Source: Alkalicoccobacillus gibsonii
GTDB lineage: Bacteria; Bacillota; Bacilli; Bacillales; Bacillaceae_D
DNA length: 64,000 nt
Direction: 5' to 3'
Assembly: GCF_016798245.1 (NCBI RefSeq)
Contig: NZ_JAEUZA010000003.1
Coordinates: 365,194 to 429,193 of the forward strand
The notes under the pieces are model-generated. The model saw only the letters and a list, made by a program, of their open reading frames with translations. It made no database searches and was not told the DNA's origin. The position numbers and the translations under genes are program-made. Below, piece by piece: positions 1 through 9,261 of the stretch (within the stretch, counting starts at the first letter, position 1; the number at the start of each line of letters is the position of its first letter).

Positions 1-740
1 GCACTTCCTTGGCTATTTTCTAAGAAATCATCCGGTAATGTAGAAACGACTTGAACCTCTTTAAAAGCATTGATTCCATCTTCATACGAAAGAGTAATGA
101 TTTCGTTACTTAGTTCAGTAAAGACATACACATACTTTTCTTTTGGATGGAAGGCTAAGTGTCTTGGACCAGAACCAGGGTTACATGAGTAGCTTCCTGC
201 TTCTGTAAGCTTACCGTCCTCATACGAATACGTCACAACCTTGTCCGTTCCAAGGTCAACAGCAATTACGTATTGATTGTCAGGAGTGAACCCGGCAAAG
301 TGAGCATGTGGTTTCTCTTGACGCTCATGAGGACCCGTTCCTTCGTGCTGTGCATAAGAAGAAGCTGGAGCCACACTGCCATCCGCTTGCAATGGGAAGG
401 CTGTAATTCTTCCACTATGATAATTAGCAGTCACTGCAAGAGAGTCATTTACACTCACGTGGCAAGGAGAACCATCATCTGTTAATTCTGTGGTTAGATG
501 AGTGAGCTTCCCTGTTTCTTTATCGATTTTATAGGATGACACTCCACCTTCTGAACCTTCTTTTACAACGGCATAAAGATGTGTTTGATCAGCATCAAGG
601 TTTACGTATGTTGGGTTACCTAACTCTGCAGCTACTTCAATCTCCTGGAGGCGCTTCGCTTCGGTATCCAATGTGAATGTATAAATTCCCTTACTATCTG
701 CTTTTGTGTAGGTACCAATATACCCTCTAAATGTACTCAT
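1..740 (-). CDS. pgl: 6-phosphogluconolactonase, beta-propeller type (3' part beyond window)
   Basis: This is a partial gene: it starts at 740 and runs off the left edge of the window. About 246 residues are visible. They match the lactonase family of seven-bladed beta-propellers (YkgB type in Bacillus), which hydrolyses 6-phosphogluconolactone in the cytosolic oxidative pentose phosphate pathway. The start reads MSTFRGYIGTYTKADSKGIY, with the typical GTYT and KGIY motifs. Further on come NPTYVNLD, ANYHSGRI, PHAHFAGFTPD and GPRHLAFHP, the recurring blade motifs of this family. A good ribosome site (AAAGGAGA) precedes the ATG. It lies just downstream of rarD on the same strand, so the two may be cotranscribed. 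The family is certain from the motifs; the exact substrate is inferred from the family. Confidence 0.9.
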   Translation of the reverse strand, partial: MSTFRGYIGTYTKADSKGIYTFTLDTEAKRLQEIEVAAELGNPTYVNLDADQTHLYAVVKEGSEGGVSSYKIDKETGKLTHLTTELTDDGSPCHVSVNDSLAVTANYHSGRITAFPLQADGSVAPASSYAQHEGTGPHERQEKPHAHFAGFTPDNQYVIAVDLGTDKVVTYSYEDGKLTEAGSYSCNPGSGPRHLAFHPKEKYVYVFTELSNEIITLSYEDGINAFKEVQVVSTLPDDFLENSQGS

Positions 741-770
741 GTGTGAACAATCTCCTTTCAAATGGAAACA

Positions 771-1694
771 CTAAGCTGGTTGTTGCGTTGTACGTGCTAA
801 TTTTTTAAGTCGTCTTCTTGTTTGTAGCTTTGAATACGTAAACAAGCCTAAAGCAATCCAAATACAGATAAATGCAGTAAGTTGAACGCCTGAGAATGGT
901 TCTTTATAAAGGAAGACTCCAATAATAAGCATAAACGTCGGAGCGATATACTGCAAGAATCCAATCACCGTAAAGCTAAGCTTTTGAGCAGCTGCTGCAA
1001 ATAAAAGAAGTGGGACGGCCGTGATAACTCCTGTACCAGCTAAGACAAGCATCGTGGAAACCGATTCAGAAAAATATGAGGCTTCCGGTAACAAAAACAA
1101 GAAGAGTGCGGCAAAGGGTGTCATTAACAAGGTCTCAACCGTTAGACCAGTCCAGGGCCTGATGGATACGGAGCGTTTAATGAAACCATATGAGCAAAAT
1201 GAGATCGCAAGTAGAATGGATGCCCATGGCACATGACCATAATACAGGGTTAACACAATGACACCGACAAAGGCTAGTGCCACAGACACTTTCTCAAGTT
1301 TGGTTAGCTGTTCCTTTAGAATGACTGTGGCAAGCACAACGTTCATAAGAGGATTAATATAATAACCAAGACTTGCATCAATAATGCGGTCACTATTCAC
1401 CGCGAAAATAAAAATAAACCAATTGGCTGTGATTAAAACCGATGCAGCCGATATAGCAAGAAGACTCTTCTTATGATTCCAGATCTTTTTCATCTCTTGA
1501 AGCACTTCTGTTAGCTTACCCATTATCGCAAGGGCAATCAGCATAAAGAGAAATGCCCAAATAACGCGGTAGGCGAGGATCTCTGCGGACGAAACATCTC
1601 CAGCCATTTTCCAATACAAGGGCATGATTCCCCAAAGAACATACGCACCTGCCCCGAGAAAAACAGCTACGGCGGACTCGTTTTGCTTATTCAT
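771..1694 (-). CDS. rarD: RarD/EamA family transporter
   Basis: A 307-residue membrane protein of the EamA (DMT) superfamily, RarD subgroup. About ten hydrophobic segments run through the whole protein, with the characteristic N-terminal stretch YVLWGIMPLYWK and later GYYINPLMNVVLA and FLQYIAPTFMLIIGV. RarD proteins sit in the cytoplasmic membrane and are often annotated as chloramphenicol-sensitive; their substrate is not established. The reading frame is open up to 1724, but the ATG at 1694 is preceded by AGGTGAAAG, so I take that start. It is divergent from the sarcosine-oxidase-like gene and only 30 bp upstream of the lactonase gene. Confidence 0.88.
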   Translation of the reverse strand: MNKQNESAVAVFLGAGAYVLWGIMPLYWKMAGDVSSAEILAYRVIWAFLFMLIALAIMGKLTEVLQEMKKIWNHKKSLLAISAASVLITANWFIFIFAVNSDRIIDASLGYYINPLMNVVLATVILKEQLTKLEKVSVALAFVGVIVLTLYYGHVPWASILLAISFCSYGFIKRSVSIRPWTGLTVETLLMTPFAALFLFLLPEASYFSESVSTMLVLAGTGVITAVPLLLFAAAAQKLSFTVIGFLQYIAPTFMLIIGVFLYKEPFSGVQLTAFICIWIALGLFTYSKLQTRRRLKKLARTTQQPA

Positions 1695-1837
1695 ACTTTC
1701 ACCTGATTTACATCTAAATTTCATACGCTATGATGTCTAATCATACATCACTTATTTAGGGAATGGAAAGATTTAAATTTATCACCTCTACCCATTTGAG
1801 TGAAAATTCGCTAGACTACAAAAAAGGAAGTGATGAG

Positions 1838-2971
1838 ATGAAAAAGTCATATGATGTTGTCATTGTCGGTGGAGGATCAATGGGAATCGCAGCGGCCTAT
1901 TATGTAGCAAGATCTGGTCATAGTGTAGCCGTCCTAGATCGGGATACAATTCCAAATGAAACAGGGAGCCACCATGGGCAAACAAGAATGATGCGCTTTG
2001 GATACAGTGAAGGTGAAAGCTATGTACCTCTTGTTAAACATGCATATGCGCTTTGGAGAGAGCTTGAGCAAGAATCCAATCGATCTCTATATGTGCAAAC
2101 AGGTGCTTTGCTCATGGGGAGCTTAGGATCTGACTTTTTAAATGAGGTATTACATAGTTCAACAACTCATTCGCTTCCTCACGAGGTCTTATCAGCGAGT
2201 GACATTGAAGAAAGATGGCCACAGATTAAACTGCCAGTAACCTTTAACGGCGTCCTAGATACATTAGCTGGTTTTTTGTTAAGCGAGGAATGTGTACAAG
2301 CCTATAAGGAACTTGCTCTGGAGCTTGGAGTAGACATTTTTGAACAGGATGCAGTATTGCACGTGAATTCTGTAGCGGAGGGTGTGGAGGTTGTGACAGA
2401 GCAGCATTCATTCCATGCGAGTAAAGTCATTATGACTGCAGGTGCTTGGACACATAAGCTCTTGCCAGAAGTAGAGCTGCCCATACAGCCTATTCGTAAG
2501 ACAATTGCTTGGTTTGAACCGAAAGAAGAGAATGCATTCGATTCGTCTTCCTTTCCGTGCGTAGTGTTCAACACGTCATTCGGATTATATTACGCCTTTC
2601 CAGACTACGAAGGGGCGGGCTTTAAGATTGGCAGACACGACGGGGGACAGCTTGTTGAGCCTGCTCAATTAAACCGGATATTTGGCGCATACGAAGAAGA
2701 CGAGCCAGAACTGAGACAACTCCTTGATGTACATGTGCCAGGAGCTGCGGGCGAGCTTAAGCGTGGTGCCGTATGTATCTATGATCAATCGCCCGATGAA
2801 GACTTTATCATCGATTGGCATCCATCGGATCAGCGTATCATTCTTACAGGAGGCTTCTCCGGTCACGGATTCAAATTTGCGAGTGTGATCGGGAAGATTT
2901 TAAGCGAAATGGCTTTAGATCAACCATTGATTCATTCAATTGATTCCTTTAAGCTGAGTCGTTTTACGTAA
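1838..2971 (+). CDS. soxA: FAD-dependent amine oxidase, monomeric sarcosine oxidase/N-methyltryptophan oxidase family
   Basis: A 377-residue cytoplasmic flavoenzyme of the monomeric sarcosine oxidase family, which oxidatively demethylates N-methyl amino acids to give formaldehyde and H2O2. The N-terminus has the dinucleotide-binding motif VVIVGGGSMG, then GSHHGQTRMMRFGY, a hallmark of the family. RGAVCIYDQSPDEDFIID contains the Cys that carries FAD covalently in the Bacillus enzymes, and GGFSGHGFKFAS is the family C-terminal signature. The frame is open from 1763, but the ATG at 1838 follows GGAAGTGATGAG and begins right at the FAD motif. The substrate cannot be chosen from sequence (sarcosine, N-methyltryptophan or another secondary amine). 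The stop lies 17 bp before repeat copy 1. Confidence 0.88.
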   Translation: MKKSYDVVIVGGGSMGIAAAYYVARSGHSVAVLDRDTIPNETGSHHGQTRMMRFGYSEGESYVPLVKHAYALWRELEQESNRSLYVQTGALLMGSLGSDFLNEVLHSSTTHSLPHEVLSASDIEERWPQIKLPVTFNGVLDTLAGFLLSEECVQAYKELALELGVDIFEQDAVLHVNSVAEGVEVVTEQHSFHASKVIMTAGAWTHKLLPEVELPIQPIRKTIAWFEPKEENAFDSSSFPCVVFNTSFGLYYAFPDYEGAGFKIGRHDGGQLVEPAQLNRIFGAYEEDEPELRQLLDVHVPGAAGELKRGAVCIYDQSPDEDFIIDWHPSDQRIILTGGFSGHGFKFASVIGKILSEMALDQPLIHSIDSFKLSRFT

Positions 2972-2988
2972 GAATAATGAAGAGAGGC

Positions 2989-3240
2989 CGGGACATAACA
3001 TTAATGCGGATAGCAAAACACAAATGTAGCACAAATTCCGCTGCAGGAGAATCCCTCCCACCCGCGGGGTACGGCCTCAGCCTCTTCCGCGGAAACCCAC
3101 CGCTACAGAGTCTTCACCGCGTACTATTCCACAGGAGTGTCGGGTTCTCCCTCCGCTCGTCTAAGTTAAAAATATGAATGGCAAATGATTTTAAAATCGA
3201 ATCATTCGCCATTTTCTCATCGATATTTAGTACTGTCCCG
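2989..3240 (+). repeat. Dispersed intergenic repeat, copy 1
   Basis: First of five related copies in this window (others near 14.6, 29.3, 51.8 and 63.1 kb). It starts with CGGGACATAAC and ends with TGTCCCG, a terminal inverted repeat shortened here to seven pairs. The core contains GCTGCAGGAGAATCCCTC, CGGCCTCAGCCTCTTCCGCG and GGGTTCTCC. A hairpin at 3178-3212 (ATGGCAAATGATT/AATCATTCGCCAT, one A/C mismatch) lies near the right end. It fills the gap between two convergent genes and probably ends transcription from both sides. It has no credible protein: the short ORFs in it lack ribosome sites. Confidence 0.85.
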
Positions 3241-3260
3241 CCCCTCGTTCAATTTTCTTT

Positions 3261-3491
3261 TTAACCTTTTGAACTTGACGGTCTTTCTAAAAGCTTTCTA
3301 ATTAGATTGAAAACGAAGAAAAAGAGTAGTGCAGAAATAAGACCTGTAATTACAAATTCGATTATAATTAAATACCAATTTGAACCTGCGTTTAGCAAGG
3401 CTAAGCCTAGCCCCATTCTACCTGCTGTAGTAAACGCACCAAAAAATAAGGCAAAATAAAATGTGCTCATGATGTTTAACACAGAACTCAT
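3261..3491 (-). CDS. Small two-helix membrane protein, unknown function
   Basis: A 76-residue protein starting MSSVLNIMSTFYFALFFGAF, with two hydrophobic stretches and a basic C-terminal tail (RKLLERPSSSKG). I chose the ATG at 3491 because GGGAGGAGAATACA precedes it; upstream in-frame ATGs have no such site. I do not recognise a family. It is convergent with the sarcosine-oxidase-like gene across repeat copy 1 and is transcribed away from the dpp promoter region. Confidence 0.6.
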   Translation of the reverse strand: MSSVLNIMSTFYFALFFGAFTTAGRMGLGLALLNAGSNWYLIIIEFVITGLISALLFFFVFNLIRKLLERPSSSKG

Positions 3492-3621
3492 TGTATTCTC
3501 CTCCCTCATTTTATGGTTATCACTTCCCAATTCCTTCAACGAACAAACCTACAAAGAAGCCAAACGCAAAAGAGAAGAAACATCAGAATCAATTATGTTT
3601 TTCAAATCTATATCTTTTTTA

Positions 3622-3651
3622 TTGAAATCCAAATAAAGGAACAGGTATACT
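3622..3651 (+). promoter_or_regulatory. Probable sigma-A promoter of the dpp operon
   Basis: TTGAAA and TATACT lie 18 bp apart, which would put the transcription start near 3658, about 130 bp before dppA. It is the best promoter-like sequence in the 295-bp gap before the operon. Inferred from sequence only. Confidence 0.55.
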
Positions 3652-3657
3652 AATTAA

Positions 3658-3671
3658 AGAAAACGCTTTCA
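3658..3671 (+). promoter_or_regulatory. cre site (CcpA operator) at the dpp transcription start
   Basis: AGAAAACGCTTTCA matches the Bacillus cre consensus TGWAANCGNTNWCA at every fixed position but the first. It overlaps the predicted start of transcription, the usual place for carbon catabolite repression. This agrees with carbon repression of dpp operons in B. subtilis. Binding is inferred. Confidence 0.6.
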
Positions 3672-3786
3672 TTATAAGTGATATAACCTAGTTTTTGTCA
3701 TATAACCTCACGAAATACTTTTCAATTTGTCTGATTTCTTTGATAATTAGGTAACTAAATGGAATTTCATCAATGAGGAGGATGCT

Positions 3787-4611
3787 ATGAAGCTCTATCT
3801 ATCAGTCGATATGGAAGGGATTACGGGGTTCGCCGATGATCAATTTGTTGATTCATCTAAAAGGCATTATAGGCGTGGACAATCATTAATGACCGCTGAA
3901 GCTAATCACGTCATTGGGGAAGCATTCGAGCAAGGAGGTAAAGAAATCATCGTTAATGATAGTCATTCAAAGATGAACAACCTTTTAATTGAAGAGTTAC
4001 ATACAGAAGCAAAACTGATTACGGGAGATGTAAAACCATTTTCAATGGTACAAGGGTTAAACGATTCGTTTACTGGCGCTTTTTTTCTTGGATACCATGC
4101 TCGAGCCTCCCAAAGAGGGGTGATGAGCCATACGATGATCTTTGGTGTTCGTACGATGTACATCAATGATCATGAAATTGGAGAAATGGGCTTTAATGCA
4201 TATGTCGCAGGGTATTACGGCGTGCCTGTGCTTATGGTTAGTGGAGATGACGAGACAGCCAAAGAAGCTGAGGCTCTGATTCCGAATGTCACCACAGCTA
4301 TTGTAAAAGAACAACAATCAAGATCCTCAGCCCTGTGCCTAACTCCTCAAAAAGCGGGAGAATTGCTCAGGGAAAAAACAAAGATAGCCTTACATAATCA
4401 GCAAAACGTCAAACCACTCATCCCACCAGATCATCCAGTTCTACGAATTGAATTTGCAAACTACGGTCAAGCAGAATGGGCCGCGTTGATGCCGGGGGCA
4501 ACCATTGAAGAAGGCACAACAACAGTGCGTTTTGAAGCGAATGATATTTTGGAAGCCTATAGAGCGATGCTAGTTATGACAGAGCTTGCCATGAGAACAG
4601 CATTCTGCTGA
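3787..4611 (+). CDS. dppA: D-aminopeptidase DppA (M55 family)
   Basis: A 274-residue zinc aminopeptidase that removes N-terminal D-amino acids such as D-Ala from short peptides. The M55 signature SxDxEG is present as SVDMEG at residues 6-11, and the other metal or catalytic positions are visible in NDSHSKMNN, GYHARAS and MSHTMI. Its length equals that of the B. subtilis enzyme. It is the first gene of the peptide operon, with a GAGGAGGATGCT ribosome site, 15 bp before dppB. In this setting it would process D-Ala-containing cell-wall peptides brought in by the transporter encoded downstream. Confidence 0.93.
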   Translation: MKLYLSVDMEGITGFADDQFVDSSKRHYRRGQSLMTAEANHVIGEAFEQGGKEIIVNDSHSKMNNLLIEELHTEAKLITGDVKPFSMVQGLNDSFTGAFFLGYHARASQRGVMSHTMIFGVRTMYINDHEIGEMGFNAYVAGYYGVPVLMVSGDDETAKEAEALIPNVTTAIVKEQQSRSSALCLTPQKAGELLREKTKIALHNQQNVKPLIPPDHPVLRIEFANYGQAEWAALMPGATIEEGTTTVRFEANDILEAYRAMLVMTELAMRTAFC

Positions 4612-4626
4612 GAAGGTAGGTGAATC

Positions 4627-5556
4627 ATGCTCAAATATATTGGAAAACGAGTGCTCGGGATGGTTGTGACCATGTGGGTCATCATCACCTTAACGTTTAT
4701 TTTGATGCACGCTGTTCCCGGCTCTCCCCTCAATACAGAACAAACGACAAATGCAGCAGTGCAAGCAAACATGGAGGAGCATTTTGGCCTGAATGACCCG
4801 TTATATGTGCGCTACTTTGACTATCTTGTCTCACTCGCACAATTTGACTTCGGCCCTTCGATTAAACAATCTCCAACCACTGTGAATGAGTTGATTTCAC
4901 GTGGCTTTCCTGTCTCTCTTGAGCTTGGCATTGTTGCACTAGTTGTCGCGATCGTCTCAGGTATTACTCTTGGAATCCTCGCTGCTCTTAGACGAAACGG
5001 TGTGATTGACTACGGCATGATGACATTTGCAGTCATTGGGATTTCCGTCCCGAACTTTATTCTGGCTACCCTATTAATCTATCAGGTAGCCGGTCAATGG
5101 CGACTGTTACCTGTAGGGACATGGGCGAGCTGGAAGCATATGATTCTACCAGCTTTAGCACTGGGAACAACCCCAATGGCGATCATCGCAAGACTTACTC
5201 GCTCAAGCATGGTTGAAGTCCTCACACAGGATTATATTCGAACAGCGAAGGCAAAGGGGATTTCTCCCTTCAAGATTGTCGTTAAACATGCGCTTAGAAA
5301 CGCACTACTACCAGTGGTAACAATCCTTGGAACATTAGTAGCTTCCATATTAACGGGTAGCTTCGTCATTGAGAAAATTTTTGCGATTCCCGGAATGGGC
5401 CGCTACTTTGTTGAAAGTATTAACAGTCGAGATTATCCAGTCATTATGGGGACAACGATTTTTTATAGTGGGATCTTGATGATTATGCTATTGATCGTAG
5501 ATATTATGTACGGCATTCTCGATCCGCGGATTAAGCTCCATAAGAAGGAGGAGTGA
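4627..5556 (+). CDS. dppB: Dipeptide ABC transporter permease DppB
   Basis: A 309-residue inner-membrane permease of the Dpp/Opp type with six hydrophobic helices. The N-terminus (MLKYIGKRVLGMVVTMWVII, HAVPGSPL) and the coupling motif LTRSSMVEVLTQDYIRTAKA with AKGI and HALRNALLP are typical. It pairs with DppC to form the membrane channel. It follows dppA closely and is followed after 4 bp by dppC, so translation is likely coupled. Confidence 0.93.
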   Translation: MLKYIGKRVLGMVVTMWVIITLTFILMHAVPGSPLNTEQTTNAAVQANMEEHFGLNDPLYVRYFDYLVSLAQFDFGPSIKQSPTTVNELISRGFPVSLELGIVALVVAIVSGITLGILAALRRNGVIDYGMMTFAVIGISVPNFILATLLIYQVAGQWRLLPVGTWASWKHMILPALALGTTPMAIIARLTRSSMVEVLTQDYIRTAKAKGISPFKIVVKHALRNALLPVVTILGTLVASILTGSFVIEKIFAIPGMGRYFVESINSRDYPVIMGTTIFYSGILMIMLLIVDIMYGILDPRIKLHKKEE

Positions 5557-5560
5557 GACT

Positions 5561-6493
5561 ATGCCTCAAACAAACTCACCTGTTTCAGATGAACTTTTTA
5601 AACGAAGGAAGCCGGATCATAAAAAAGCAGAGCGAGTCGTTCGTCCCTCCTTAAGCTACTGGCAGGCTGCCTGGTTAAGTCTACGTAAAAATAAACTGGC
5701 AATGGCAGGACTGATCATGATGATTCTCCTTGTTGTGATGGCAATCATAGGACCCATCATTAGTCCGCATAGTGTAACGGATCAATTACGAACCAATGCA
5801 AATCAGCCGCCTTCGATGGATCATTGGTTTGGTACAGATAGTTTAGGTAGAGATATGTTTGCACGCACTTGGTACGGCGCACGTATTAGTTTGTTTGTTG
5901 GGTTTATGGCTGCATTGATCGATTGCGTAATTGGCATTATCTATGGTGGGATCTCCGGTTACAAAGGGGGACGCACAGATAACGCCATGATGCGTGTCGT
6001 TGAAGTGTTATATGGACTACCCTACCTATTAGTTGTCATTCTTCTCATGGTTGTGATGGGACCAGGTTTATTTACCATCATTGTTGCATTAACCGTTACA
6101 GGATGGGTAGGAATGGCTCGAATTGTTCGAGGGCAGGTCCTGCAACTAAAAACAAATGAATATGTGTTAGCATCTAGAACCCTCGGTGGAAAAGCGAGCC
6201 ACATCATTCGAAGAGCGCTACTTCCAAATGCTGTGGGAGCCATCATTGTACAAATGACATTAACTGTGCCGTCAGCTATATTCGCAGAGGCCTTTCTCAG
6301 TTTTCTTGGACTAGGCGTGCAGGCCCCTTATGCGAGCTGGGGCGTAATGGCAGAAGATGCGCTTGGGACATTAACGTCAGGAGCGTGGTGGAGGTTGTTT
6401 TTCCCTGCATTTTTCATATCAATTACGATGTTTGCATTTAATGTGTTAGGAGACGGTTTGCAGGATGCGCTCGATCCTAAGCTAAGGAGGTAG
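5561..6493 (+). CDS. dppC: Dipeptide ABC transporter permease DppC
   Basis: A 310-residue permease, partner of DppB. A cytoplasmic N-terminal stretch of about 45 residues precedes the first helix (LAMAGLIMMILLVVMAII). HWFGTDSLGRDMFAR and the coupling loop LQLKTNEYVLASRTLGG with LLPNAVGAIIV are hallmarks of DppC/OppC. The ATG sits a few bases after the dppB stop and follows AAGGAGGAGTGAG. It is 6 bp upstream of dppD. Confidence 0.93.
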   Translation: MPQTNSPVSDELFKRRKPDHKKAERVVRPSLSYWQAAWLSLRKNKLAMAGLIMMILLVVMAIIGPIISPHSVTDQLRTNANQPPSMDHWFGTDSLGRDMFARTWYGARISLFVGFMAALIDCVIGIIYGGISGYKGGRTDNAMMRVVEVLYGLPYLLVVILLMVVMGPGLFTIIVALTVTGWVGMARIVRGQVLQLKTNEYVLASRTLGGKASHIIRRALLPNAVGAIIVQMTLTVPSAIFAEAFLSFLGLGVQAPYASWGVMAEDALGTLTSGAWWRLFFPAFFISITMFAFNVLGDGLQDALDPKLRR

Positions 6494-6499
6494 AAAGTA

Positions 6500-7525
6500 G
6501 TGAGCGAGCCATTGTTAGACGTTAAAAATTTGCATGTTTCATTCCAGACCTATGGTGGGCGCGTTCATGCGGTTCGTGGGGTAAATCTTACACTGAAAAA
6601 AGGAGAAACACTCGCTATCGTTGGAGAAAGTGGTTGCGGGAAAAGTGTGACTGCTCAAAGCATTATGCGTCTCATTTCTGAGCCTCCAGGAAAAATTACT
6701 GATGGAACGATCCGGTTTAAAGGAGAGAATGTACTCTCCTATTCAAATAAGAAAATGAGATCGATCCGTGGGCGTGAGTTGGCGATGATCTTTCAAGACC
6801 CTATGACGTCATTGAATCCGACACTAACAATAGGTGATCAGCTTACGGAAGGATTAATTAATCACCAAGGACATTCAAAAGCGAAAGCAAAGGAAAGAGC
6901 ACTTGAAATGCTAGAACTAGTTGGAATTTCTAATGCTAAGGAGCGCTTGACTCAATACCCGCACCAGTTTAGTGGCGGAATGAGACAACGAATCATGATT
7001 GCTATGGCTCTTATGTGTGATCCGGAAATTTTGATTGCTGATGAACCAACCACAGCGTTGGATGTAACAATCCAAGCTCAGATCCTAGATCTCTTTAAAG
7101 AGATACAAAGAAAAATGGGTGTCGCTATCATCATGATTACGCATGATCTAGGAGTTGTGGCGCAGCTAGCCGATCGAATTCATGTGATGTACGCAGGTAA
7201 GGTTGTAGAGGAAGGCAATCGCAGGGATTTGTTTTACAAAGCGCAGCATCCATATACACGTGGATTACTCCACTCCGTTCCAAGAATGGATGCAGATCGA
7301 AGTGTACCTCTTGTACCGATTCCTGGTACGCCGCCAGATTTATTCTCACCACCAGCAGGATGTGCATTTGCTGATCGATGTGACTATGCCATGGATGTAT
7401 GTACGCAAGTAGAACCAGTGCGAGTGAATGTTGAGCAAGGGCATCATGTAGCTTGTTGGTTGCAGGATGAAAGAGCACAACAGGCGTTTGGTAAGGAATT
7501 TCCGCTCCATAAGAAATCCGTATAA
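6500..7525 (+). CDS. dppD: Dipeptide ABC transporter ATPase DppD
   Basis: A 341-residue ATPase of the Opp/Dpp D type. Walker A is GESGCGKS, the signature motif is QFSGGMRQR and Walker B is [13 protein letters not shown]. The C-terminal oligopeptide-transporter extension holds clustered Cys residues ([15 protein letters not shown]), which carry an Fe-S cluster in some relatives. Translation starts with GTG at 6500 after AAGGAGGTAGAAA. It would work with YkfD/DppF encoded at the end of the operon. Confidence 0.93.
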   Translation: MSEPLLDVKNLHVSFQTYGGRVHAVRGVNLTLKKGETLAIVGESGCGKSVTAQSIMRLISEPPGKITDGTIRFKGENVLSYSNKKMRSIRGRELAMIFQDPMTSLNPTLTIGDQLTEGLINHQGHSKAKAKERALEMLELVGISNAKERLTQYPHQFSGGMRQRIMIAMALMCDPEILIADEPTTALDVTIQAQILDLFKEIQRKMGVAIIMITHDLGVVAQLADRIHVMYAGKVVEEGNRRDLFYKAQHPYTRGLLHSVPRMDADRSVPLVPIPGTPPDLFSPPAGCAFADRCDYAMDVCTQVEPVRVNVEQGHHVACWLQDERAQQAFGKEFPLHKKSV

Positions 7526-7553
7526 TCATTTAATCTTATTAGGAGGTCATGGT

Positions 7554-9203
7554 ATGAAAAAATGGGTAGTAATGATGTTGGTTGCGCTTGGTTTAATGGT
7601 CGTTTTGGCTGCATGTACCACAACTGGAGGAACAGGTACAGATGGTGGGGATAGTGGAGATGATGAAAACGAAACAACAGACAATGAAGGTGGCGGAGAT
7701 AAGATTCTACGTCTGAACAACGAGAATGAACCGACTTCTCTTGATTCTACTAAAGCCTTTGATAATGTTTCGTATAATATCTTAAATAACTTAATGGAAG
7801 GCTTAACGAGACTCGGAGATACACATGAACCGGAAGAGGCGACAGCTGAGAGCTGGGAGGTATCTGATGATGGTTTGACTTACACATTCACGATTCGTGA
7901 GGATGCCAATTGGTCAAACGGCGAACCTGTGACGGCAGGGGACTTTGAGTTTGCTTGGAAACGTCTTGCTAATCCTGAAACGGCCGCTGATGCTGCATTT
8001 TTAACGGACTTAATTGAAGGAGCAAGTGAGTTCAATAGTGGAGAGGGTTCAGCTGATGATATGGCGGTTACCGCTCTAGATGATAAAACGCTTGAAGTGA
8101 CTTTGAATAGTCCACAGGCTTATTTTCTAAGTATCATTTCAAATCCAGCCTTTTTCCCAGTTCATCAAGAAACAGTAGAGGCTGACGATAACTGGGCGGC
8201 TGAAGCGGATACGTTTGTAGGGAATGGGCCCTTTGCATTAACTAGCTGGAGCCACAATTCTAACCTAGTAATGGACAAAAGTGCTGAGTATTGGGATTCA
8301 GGAAATGTGAAGCTTGACGGGGTTGTTTGGGAAATGGTTAGTGATCGAAATACTGAGTATCAACTGTTTCAAACAGGGGAGCTTCACACATCATCAATTC
8401 CAACCGAACTGGCTGATCAGCTTATAGCCGATGGTGAGGTAGAGTTTGAAGATCAATCGGGTACGTATTTTTACCGCTTTAACACGGAGATGGAGCCTTT
8501 CCAAAATCAGAACATCCGCAAAGCCTTTTCCATGGCTGTAGATCAGCAAGAGATTGTTGACTACGTAACAAAACGTGAAGAAAATGCAGCGCATGGGTTT
8601 GTTGCATATGGATTTCCAGAACCATCAGGACAGGACTTCCGTGATGTAGGTGGCGATCTGCTTAGCTTTGATCCTGAAGAAGCAAAAGCGTTACTTGAGC
8701 AAGGAATGGAAGAAGAGGGATACGCTGAGCTACCTGAGATTACGTTATCGTATAACACAAGCGATGAGCACAAGCTGATTGCAGAGGTGCTTCAGGATAT
8801 GTACAAGGAGCATCTTGATGTAGAGGTAACTCTAGCAAATACAGAGTGGAATGTGTTTTTAGAAGCGCAACAAAACCTAGAAATGCAGTTCTCGCGCTCT
8901 TCCTTTATTGCAGACTTTGCAGACCCGATCAATTACTTAGAAAGCTTTGTGACGGGAAGCTCCATGAACCGAACCGGCTGGAGTAATGATGAATACGATC
9001 AGCTTATCGCTGATGCAAAATCTGAGGCAGATGAAGAAGCTCGATTTGACCTGATGCATCAGGCAGAAGAGATTTTACTTGAAGAAGCTCCGATTTTCCC
9101 GATTTACTTCTACAATCAGCCTTTGCTTCAGGCAGATGAGGTGACTGGTATCGTTCGTCATCCTGTAGGATACATTGAACTGAAGTGGGCAGATTTGCAA
9201 TAG
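7554..9203 (+). CDS. dppE: Peptide-binding lipoprotein DppE
   Basis: A 549-residue extracellular solute-binding protein of family 5, the receptor of the peptide transporter. The start at 7554 follows TTAGGAGGTCATGGT and gives a lipoprotein signal peptide (MKKWVVMMLVALGLMVVLAA then Cys), with lipobox LAAC. An acidic Gly/Asp/Glu-rich linker follows the Cys, as is common in alkaliphile surface proteins. NNENEPTSLDSTKAFD and WSNGEPVTAGDFEFAWKRL are family motifs. The B. subtilis DppE homologue binds murein tripeptide. Ligand choice here is inferred from the neighbouring murein peptidases. Confidence 0.93.
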   Translation: MKKWVVMMLVALGLMVVLAACTTTGGTGTDGGDSGDDENETTDNEGGGDKILRLNNENEPTSLDSTKAFDNVSYNILNNLMEGLTRLGDTHEPEEATAESWEVSDDGLTYTFTIREDANWSNGEPVTAGDFEFAWKRLANPETAADAAFLTDLIEGASEFNSGEGSADDMAVTALDDKTLEVTLNSPQAYFLSIISNPAFFPVHQETVEADDNWAAEADTFVGNGPFALTSWSHNSNLVMDKSAEYWDSGNVKLDGVVWEMVSDRNTEYQLFQTGELHTSSIPTELADQLIADGEVEFEDQSGTYFYRFNTEMEPFQNQNIRKAFSMAVDQQEIVDYVTKREENAAHGFVAYGFPEPSGQDFRDVGGDLLSFDPEEAKALLEQGMEEEGYAELPEITLSYNTSDEHKLIAEVLQDMYKEHLDVEVTLANTEWNVFLEAQQNLEMQFSRSSFIADFADPINYLESFVTGSSMNRTGWSNDEYDQLIADAKSEADEEARFDLMHQAEEILLEEAPIFPIYFYNQPLLQADEVTGIVRHPVGYIELKWADLQ

Positions 9204-9214
9204 TTCTTAGAGGA

Positions 9215-9238
9215 GGGTCTGGGCAACTGGGCCCTTTT
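9215..9238 (+). terminator. Weak intercistronic hairpin after dppE
   Basis: GGGTC at 9215-9219 can pair with GGCCC at 9230-9234 and is followed by TTTTCT. The stem is short (five pairs with one G-U), so it probably reduces rather than stops readthrough into ldcA. Such hairpins often keep binding-protein mRNA more abundant than that of downstream genes. Confidence 0.45.
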
Positions 9239-9261
9239 CTACATAAAAGGAGAGACAACGA

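Noticed and set aside
3716-3745. Possible CodY box upstream of dppA
   Set aside because: The best alignment to AATTTTCWGAAAATT matches only about nine of fifteen positions, no better than chance in AT-rich DNA.
7137-7529. Antisense ORF of 130 residues within dppD
   Set aside because: It is the shadow of a highly conserved ATPase frame and has no family motif or ribosome site.
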